The notes under the pieces were generated by a model. The model made no database searches. It was not told where the DNA came from and worked only from the letters and a program-made list of their open reading frames with translations. From Forficula auricularia (Eukaryota; Arthropoda; Insecta; Dermaptera; Forficulidae), in contig JALMQS010000030.1 of the NCBI GenBank assembly GCA_024734495.1, forward strand, positions 35,633,555 through 35,697,554: a stretch of DNA of 64,000 nt. Direction: 5' to 3'. Positions 57,520 through 64,000 of the stretch are shown here, piece by piece; position 1 is the stretch's first letter; each line of letters opens with the position of its first letter. Made by a program: the position numbers and the translations under genes.

Positions 57520-58572
57520 TTATAAAAAAAAAATAAAACTACTTCAAACAAATTAAATGCAAAAAATAAAAATAATACGAACTCAAAACTCAAATGAAAT
57601 AATAAGAACTCAGAAATCAAATAAAATGCAATACATTTTATGAATCCAACTCGACTGATCTTACTTAGTCCGTTTGACGGGTAAGCTGGCTTATATAGTT
57701 TGCTTAGCACCGACTTAAAAAAGTAATTTCATGTTGTTAATATTTCGTCGTGTAGTTGTAACTAAATTAGAAAATTATTTTATACCCTTTAATGCATTTT
57801 ATTTGATTTTTTACTTATTATTAATTTATTTGAGTTTTGAGTTCTTATTATTTTATTTGTTGCATTTAATTTGTTTGAAGTCGGTTTTATTTTTTTTTTT
57901 TATAAAAATTATTTTTATTTTTCTCTTTTTAGTGATGTTATTAATAGTGACTTAATATAATACCTTGCATGGATCTCGTAAAAAAAGCGTAGGGTGAATG
58001 GATCAGAAAATGATAATAAAATTCAATTCATAAATATAGAAATTCTCTCGAAACGTTTGCAGGTTTTAAATGAATTTTTTAAAAAAAATTTTATATAATA
58101 TTTTATTTATTATAATTTCGATTATTCGCTCATAAAAATTGGAGATTTACGTTATTTCATCATTGATCATATCATCAGAACTTGACCAAATTAATATGGG
58201 ACCACCCCTTGCCCTCTTTCCAATAAAAAAAGAATCATCGTAGTTGGTCCACGTGGCAAAAAGTTCTCGCTGAACATACATAAAATAAATAAATAAATAA
58301 GTAGTTAGTGTATCTTGACTATCTTGGAGTTATACTGATCCAAACGCAGAAAGAATCATTAAAATCGGTTCATAAACAAAGAAGTTATGCCTGAACAAAC
58401 ATAACAAAAAAGGTCCAATTCCAATGAAATTTATATTTTTACCAATCGGAAACTAGACTGAACCCAATGCAAAAAAATCATCAAAATCGGTTCACAATTG
58501 GCGAAGATATCAGGTAACATAGATACAAAAAAAATCATTCGAATTGAGAACCCTTTTTTTGAAGTCGGTTAA
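57520..58572. repeat. Dispersed repeat with accgacttc ends (copy 3)
   Basis: Same order of blocks as copy 1. Includes an extra internal stretch near 58,240-58,350. The open frames 57,513-57,710 and 57,731-57,955 are within it. Confidence 0.55.
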
Positions 58573-58722
58573 AAACGGCAATCATTAAAGTGCAGATGTT
58601 ATATGAACATTATTTTTTTTTTCATTCTCGCTAAGTCTAATTTATTAATAAATAATAATAATTGAATAATAATTAAAGAATAATTACAATATATCTAATT
58701 TCTAGACAAAACATTATATATG

Positions 58723-58837
58723 AGGGGTGTACCGCGATTGGAATTACTTTGGAATTCATTATATAATCTATTGTCTTCTAATTGGAAGTGGAAGTGAAAG
58801 TAGTTGTACAGAATTTTTAGGTCGCGGTTCACCCTTC
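58723..58837. mobile_element. Small MITE, GGGGTGAACCGCG ends (copy 4)
   Basis: The shortest copy, from aggggtgtaccgcgattgg to gtcgcggttcacccttcg. Confidence 0.62.
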
Positions 58838-59057
58838 GATAATATATATTATACTATAATACAGAGAACAACGGTATGAGGCCTGAAAATGAGGTGTGCC
58901 CTGCAACTGGCGCGCCGATGTCATGTATCGGGCTTTAATTTCCGGTTCCAAAAATCAGATAAGATAAATAAATAAATTGAAACAGGAACATGTCATATAA
59001 AAATTAACAATAATTTATTTTTTTATTTTAAAAATATTTCAATAATAATAACTAGAC

Positions 59058-59953
59058 CAGGGGTGGCCACTAACATTAACTTTGGGAGCCGCAAATTTAT
59101 AAAACTGTTTCAAAGCGAGTCAGATTATTTGCAGATTAATTAATGGTTTATTAAAAAAAAGACACTTTTTTTTATTTTATAAAATATAAATGAGGTAACA
59201 TATATTTTTTGCTCTACTTACTTATAATATTACAAATTACAAATTAATTTAATTTTTGTATTATTATTTTTTAATTTAATTATTATACAGGGTGAGGCAT
59301 AAAGATCTACCACATTATGAAGAGATATAAAAAAATTAAAAAACTTAACTAGAAAAAAACTAAATATATATTTGAAAATAAAAATAAATGAATTTTTTTA
59401 AATGTATTTTAAATATTATCAGACAAAAACGGGGGGGGGGGGGGGGTCAAAAAAATTCTAGCCCTTTTGACCAAACTCAAACAAATTTTGTATACATATT
59501 CTATGGATCCCCAGAATGCTAGAAATGCAAAAACTAACCAAATTTTGTATACATAGTTTGGTCGAAAGGGCTAGAATTTTCATTTTTGACCCTCCCCCCA
59601 ATTTTTGGTGGTTAGTTTTTGAATTTCTAGACTTCTGGGGGTCCACAGAATATGTATACAAAATTTGGTTGAATTTGGTCGAAAGGGCTAGAATGTTCAT
59701 TTTTGACCCCCCCCCCTTTGTCTGATAATGTTTAAAATGCATTAAAAAAATTATTTTATGTTCTTTTCAAAAATATATTCAGTTTCTTTCTAGTTAAATT
59801 TTTTCATTTTTTTATACCTCTTCAAAGTGTGCTAGATCTTTATGCCCCACCCTGTACTTTTTAAAATGAGTATTATTCAAGAGGGTTCAAGAGCCGCACG
59901 AGATTGACTGACGAGCCGCATGCGGCTCGCGAGCCACGTTATGGCCACCTCTG
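59058..59953. mobile_element. hAT MITE with nested mariner-like insert
   Basis: Ends CAGGGGTGGCCAC and GTTATGGCCACCTCTG, with inner inverted blocks gggagccgcaaa and tgcggctcgcgagcc. A perfect 8-bp target duplication, aactagac, lies at 59,050-59,057 and 59,954-59,961. Its centre is replaced by another element (59,288-59,854). Confidence 0.85.
59288..59854. mobile_element. Tc1/mariner-like MITE nested in the hAT MITE
   Basis: Ends CAGGGTGAGGCATAAAGATCT and AGATCTTTATGCCCCACCCTG, flanked by TA on both sides. It in turn contains a G/C-run dispersed repeat folded on itself (59,430-59,735). Confidence 0.8.
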
Positions 59954-60079
59954 AACTAGACGAATAAAATAGAAACTTTTTTCATAAAAAAATTAAAATT
60001 TAAGATTTTCAAAATAAAAACACAAGAAAAATGAAATATGTATACTAAAAGATGAACCTATAATAACGAAAAGATTATT

Positions 60080-60386
60080 ATATTTTTCTGAGGGGGTCGG
60101 GGGTTTAAAAGTAAAAATCTTGGACTAAACTCAACTAAATTTTGTATAGATAATTGGTTGAGTTTGGTCAAAGAGCCTATATTTTCATTTTTGAACCCCC
60201 CCCCCCCAGCCTTAAATAATTATAAATAGTTTTATTTAATATTAAAATAATATAACATAGGGGCCAGGCGTATGTTAAAGTTAGGTGGATTTTTTTATTT
60301 GGATTTGACTAAGTTATGTGGATGGCAACATCAGTTTATTTTCTTCAAATATGGCCTGTGTAAGCCAAAAGGTTGGACACCCCTGA
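60080..60386. repeat. G/C-run repeat joined to a hAT-type end
   Basis: The G/C-run repeat at 60,090-60,230 is followed by aggggccaggcgtatg, as in the 11,440 and 61,905 repeats. It is then followed by ggcctgtgtaagccaaaagg and ttggacacccctg, a typical hAT right end. No matching left end was seen. Confidence 0.5.
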
Positions 60387-60399
60387 CCTAGAGATCTGA

Positions 60400-61400
60400 G
60401 GGGTTTAATTATTTCGCGGGATAATAATAATAATTTTGACAAAAAAGTTATTATAAATTACTTCAAGAACATATTATAAATACTAATACCTAATTAGAAT
60501 TCACTTCGGGGTCAAACACGCCAGCAGACACAAGCATTCACTAATCAGAAGAAATATTTAATGATTTTTGTCATAATTTATTGTTTGACTGTCTTTATCA
60601 CATTATTTCAGCCACCGACGAAGTCATAAACAAATTGACGAAAAATTTATTTATTTAATAACAAGGATGTAGTTCCACCCCACGAACAACATAATGTGAT
60701 TTACTTAATTAAGTGCCGCGATTGCCCGAAACCTACAAGTGTTTGTGGGTCAAACATCTCGCATTTTTTCTTTGCGGAAAAGAGAGCATGAATTAAGTGT
60801 AATAAATAAAAAAGCTTCGACAGCCCTGAGAACACACCATATCGACACCTCCCATTGATTTGAGTTTGATGATGCTGTCATCTTGATGAGATTAGAACAA
60901 TTATAAGCGTATGCTGGCCGAAAATGCTTTAGTAGCAGACACTATGGGCAAGAGGTCTATTTTCAAACTGATTGCATTGGGCTTGTAACGCTTACTCTGT
61001 CAATATTGACAAATACTGATGCCCAGGTATAATAAACATTTGAGGAAAGAGGTGGGCGAAAAGAATTGCATAAAAGGTAGAGAAGGAAATTTATTTTTTA
61101 TTTTTTATTTTTATATATTGTCATTTTGAATTCGAGTTTTTGTTATTCTTAATGTTTGTTAATTATTTTTGAGAAATCTTTTAATTGGAGAGATGTTTTG
61201 TGAGGGGTCGGTGATCCTAATTAGATCAATGTCCTCATGAAATTATTATTATTATTATTAATTGAGATGAAAGTGAAATTTGCTGGTATTTGTACTTGAG
61301 ACGTTGCACATATCAAGTGAGAGCACTTCCTAAGATTTATGTACCATTTTGTAATTCTTATAATTTTGTATATTATTAAATTGAAAGTTTTTGCCGAGAG
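60400..61400. other. Intergenic DNA, little recognised
   Basis: AT-rich. A weak hammerhead-like string at 60,612-60,650 (ccgacgaagtca..tgacgaaaaa) has only part of the core. No exon-like segment found. Confidence 0.4.
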
Positions 61401-61419
61401 TAGCAGAATTTTTATATAT

Positions 61420-61600
61420 TGAAGGAGACAGCAAAAGTGTGTCTTCTGCTGGAATTATAAATTTTATTTATTTATAACGAGACTATAGTTTCGAGGGCTT
61501 TGCAATGGAGCTGATGAAGAGGGCAGAAGCCCTCGAAGCTATAGTCTCGTTATAATGGGTAGTTGTGCCTATAATTCCAGCAGAATATACTCTTTTGACA
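61420..61600. mobile_element. Hammerhead palindromic element, ACTATAGT type
   Basis: Inverted ends ggagacagcaaaagtgtgtc.. and ..atactcttttgacaatccc, with inner arms tgctggaattataa and cgagactatag. Core on the + strand at 61,511-61,546; the left arm keeps only the 3' half (- strand 61,481-61,492). Confidence 0.68.
61511..61546 (+). ncRNA. Hammerhead ribozyme core
   Basis: CTGATGA (canonical), stem II GAGGGC/GCCCTC with loop AGAA, then GAAG (GAAA in the sister copies) CTATAGTC. A single change in GAAA makes activity doubtful. Confidence 0.65.
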
Positions 61601-61790
61601 ATCCCTCAATTTGTATATTATGATAAAATCCACAACAACTCTGCCTGCGGACAATTTATTTATAAAATTAATTGTGTCGCTAATACTGTAAGATACAATT
61701 TTGCAATTAACAAGTTTGGATTTTTTTTTGTAAAAAATTTTTATTGTAATTTTACATGTGTGCTCTATCGCCCCTTTCAGCTCTTAGGAA

Positions 61791-61828
61791 CTGATGATGG
61801 CATTATTAGTATTTAAAGCCGAAACGTT
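61791..61828 (+). ncRNA. Hammerhead ribozyme core (single)
   Basis: CTGATGA (canonical), stem II GGC/GCC with a long AT loop, GAAACGTT. GAA before the core pairs with TTC after the cleavage site. No inverted partner nearby. Confidence 0.65.
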
Positions 61829-61904
61829 TTCTATAATTGGGAGTTTTTGTATTCGTGCAGAGGCTACCCATTGGCTGAATTCTCTCTCCGTTACTTAATT
61901 ATAA

Positions 61905-62545
61905 TAATTGTTTTGTCAAAATGTCTGTTAGTTAGTCTGTGCGTTACCAAATTTGTGTACGAGCTAGCTCAAAAATTAGTGTGAATATCGAAATCAAATT
62001 TCACAGGTAGTTTTGGTCCATTGAGATTAAGATCTGATTAGATTTTGGTGCATATCAACCCAAAATTAAGGGGGGTCGAGGGGGGATTAAAAATTTAAAA
62101 ATCTAGGTCGTTTGAGCAAACTCAACCAAATTTTGTATACATAATCAGTGGACCCCCAGAAGTCTAAAAATGCAAAATCTAACCGCCCAAAATGGGGGGG
62201 GGGCGAAGAGTCAAAAAATGAAAATCTTGTCCATTTACCAAACTCAACCAAATTTTTTATACATAATCAGTGGGTCCCAAGAAGTCTAAAAAATGCAAAA
62301 ACTAACCACCCGAAATGGGGGAGGGGGGCAGAGGGTCAAAAAATGAAAATCTTAGCCATTTACCAAACTAAACCAAATTTTGTATACATAATCAGTGGGT
62401 CCCAAGAAGTCTAAAAATGCAAAATTACCCCCCTACATGATTATAAATAATTTTTTTAAATATTAAATATAAGTGAGGGGCCAGGTTGTATGATAAAGTC
62501 AAGTGGATGGCCACATCAGAACACGCCAGCTTATTTTTGTTGAAA
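61905..62545 (+). repeat. Dispersed G-rich repeat
   Basis: Third copy of the 11,440 repeat. Its core unit (accaaattttgtatacataa, G-run, aaaatgaaaatc) is repeated about three times in tandem. The open frame 62,148-62,414 is this tandem unit, not a gene. Confidence 0.6.
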
Positions 62546-62624
62546 TTCCTATAGTAATTCCATTTTAATAATTTTTATTATAAATACGATTAGTGAAACA
62601 TTATTATTATTAACAAATTTTAAA

Positions 62625-62840
62625 TTTAGGGAACGAAGAAAAGATTATTTTTATTACAGACAAAAGGATCAGCCGGGGCTCGAACCCGGGATCTTTGCAT
62701 GGGTTCTGCAATGCTTTGTCATAAAAGTATTAGCTTCTATATCCACTAAGCTACTGATCCCTGAACCCAAACTAATACCTTTTGTCTATATGAATTATGG
62801 AATTTCTTTTTTAATCCTCTCCTCGTTCATTTTTCGCAGC
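62625..62840 (-). repeat. tRNA-derived SINE (family D, copy 3)
   Basis: Same structure: GGATCAGTAGCTTAGTGGAT at the head and GGTTCGAGCCCCGGCTGATCC at box B on the - strand, with the cttcgttccctaaatttaaa tail. Not a functional tRNA because the anticodon region is irregular. Confidence 0.65.
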
Positions 62841-62871
62841 GTAGGCCTTGATTCATTAATTAAACAATTAA

Positions 62872-62875
<4 letters not shown>

Positions 62876-62912
<37 letters not shown>

Positions 62913-62935
62913 GTATATATTTATCTATATTAATT
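62876..62935. repeat. (AT)n microsatellite
   Basis: Alternating AT/TATA run of about 50 bp. Confidence 0.9.
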
Positions 62936-62999
62936 TGCCGCAACGCTGACGTAATGCTGCCGTCAGGGAGCGCTGATGCCGTCTTTGCGGCAAATTTGA

Positions 63000-63740
63000 A
63001 ATATAATTGTAATTGAAACTCGAATTTTGGAATGAAAGACTCCAATTGATTTTAAATTAAGAAACATTAAATTTATTGATAATTATTCCCCCCCCCTCAC
63101 CACTCAAAAATCAAATATTCAATTCGCTTTTCTTTGCGCACAGAAAAAGAAATTAATCACATCTTATTTGATTTATATTTTATATATATATTTGTTTATT
63201 TTTTAAAAATTTGCCACTTTTTTATAATTTTTTAAAAATCTAAATTTTGTTATTCTTATTTTTTGATTTTTACAAAATTGAACGACTTAAGACACGCATG
63301 CCCGAGTTTCTCATGGCAATACTGGAGGGAGCAGCCTGTCATACAAACAACACCTGATTGATCTCTTTTAAATATTTGGAGCCTTATATCGATTATCGAT
63401 CCCAAATTTAAAAAAAATGATATAATATAATTCTCCTCCTCACACGATCCCACTTATTTAAATAAATCTACATATTTCCACACAAAAAATATCACAATGC
63501 TGTAGATTATAGAAAAAAAATACTACCAGATTCATATCTAGAGCCTCATTTCTGTAGCTGTGTCAGGACGAAAATGAGGTGAAACTTTTAAGAGACTATG
63601 TATTTTCGGGAGTTTACAGGTATACATTTGGAGTGTGGTTTTTTAAGAGGAATAAAATTTTTGGATCCGAGACGCTGCCCGCCAGGGCACCAGCCCGGAG
63701 GACCGAGCTTCGAGGGCGTGCCGAAGCCAACGCACGAAAA
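63000..63740. other. Intergenic DNA, nothing recognised
   Basis: AT-rich to 63,640, then a GC-rich patch (63,660-63,740) leading into a SINE fragment. The open frame 63,598-63,873 crosses the GC patch and the SINE and is not supported as a gene. Confidence 0.4.
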
Positions 63741-63749
63741 GCTCGTATA

Positions 63750-63842
63750 TAATATTCGAGCACCGGCTGATCCTTTTGTCTGTAATAAAAATAATCTTTT
63801 TCTTCGTTCCCTAAATTTAAAATTTGTTATTAATTTTCTTTA
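63750..63842 (+). repeat. tRNA-derived SINE (family D, 3' part)
   Basis: caccggctgatccttttgtc, then cttcgttccctaaatttaaa; head missing. It follows a GC-rich stretch of unknown origin (63,660-63,740). Confidence 0.55.
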
Positions 63843-64000
63843 CACGGCCTCGTTGTGGTCGCGCCCCGGGTGAAGAGAAAATTATTTTCGATCTTTGGTG
63901 TCAGCGATCGATTGGGAGGCGCTGGAATATTTAATTGTTTAATTATTATTATTATTTTTTTTTTTATTAAAAAAATTGTTGGTTAAGACATTGGATCACC

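Noticed and set aside
60612..60650. ccgacgaagtcataaacaaattgacgaaaaa as a hammerhead
   Set aside because: It has stem II (GTCA/TGAC), but CUGANGA has a C in place of U and the stem III/cleavage segment is absent. Too degenerate to call.

Overview
This is a eukaryotic, nuclear, AT-rich window, most probably from an arthropod. The evidence is split genes with GT-AG introns, tRNA-derived SINEs, hAT, Tc1/mariner, pogo/Tigger, piggyBac-like and PIF/Harbinger-like elements, Helitron-like repeats, a Copia fragment and non-LTR tails. The species cannot be named from sequence alone. Almost all the long open frames here are chance or repeat-derived; the real genes are strings of short exons.

Two host genes lie in opposite directions. 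(1) On the + strand, ten exons between 2.1 and 24.7 kb encode the last ~320 residues of a NuMA/Mud-type spindle protein: the coiled-coil end, then the basic tail with the conserved RRNTLVPPHLKSSYP block. Reading phase is kept across every junction. (2) On the - strand, six exons between 50.05 and 36.7 kb encode cytoplasmic dynein light intermediate chain (DYNC1LI), without its N-terminal P-loop exon(s). Both products belong to the dynein/spindle-pole machinery, although nothing shows that they are co-regulated. The two exons nearest the 100-N gap (50,249-50,348) carry many single-base indels while their splice sites stay intact. This looks like unpolished gap-filling sequence more than a dead gene.

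The introns and intergenic DNA are dense with nested mobile elements. The most striking is a family of near-palindromic elements (about 0.1-1.6 kb) whose arms carry hammerhead ribozyme cores (CUGANGA - stem II - GAAA - short palindrome - UH). I count 14 loci, and in many of them a second core or half-core lies on the opposite strand of the other arm. The palindrome after GAA is usually ACGU, or ACUAUAGU in one subfamily, as expected for hammerheads whose stem III forms between two molecules. One of these elements (33.6-35.2 kb) encloses a truncated intronless copy of the host ribosome-biogenesis gene KRR1, which is itself split by another hammerhead-bearing insertion.

Layout: 0-2 kb, nested palindromes and a TTAA MITE; 2-25 kb, the NuMA-like gene with intronic MITEs, Helitron-like repeats, SINEs and hammerhead palindromes; 25-33 kb, a hAT element, TTAA MITEs, a mariner-like deletion derivative and SINEs; 33-36.5 kb, the KRR1-containing element and a long-TIR MITE; 36.5-50 kb, the DYNC1LI gene with intronic elements; 50.6-56.6 kb, a diverged tandem array interrupted by a hammerhead palindrome and a Copia fragment; 57-64 kb, more repeats, including a three-level nest (hAT, then mariner-like, then G-rich repeat) at 59 kb.
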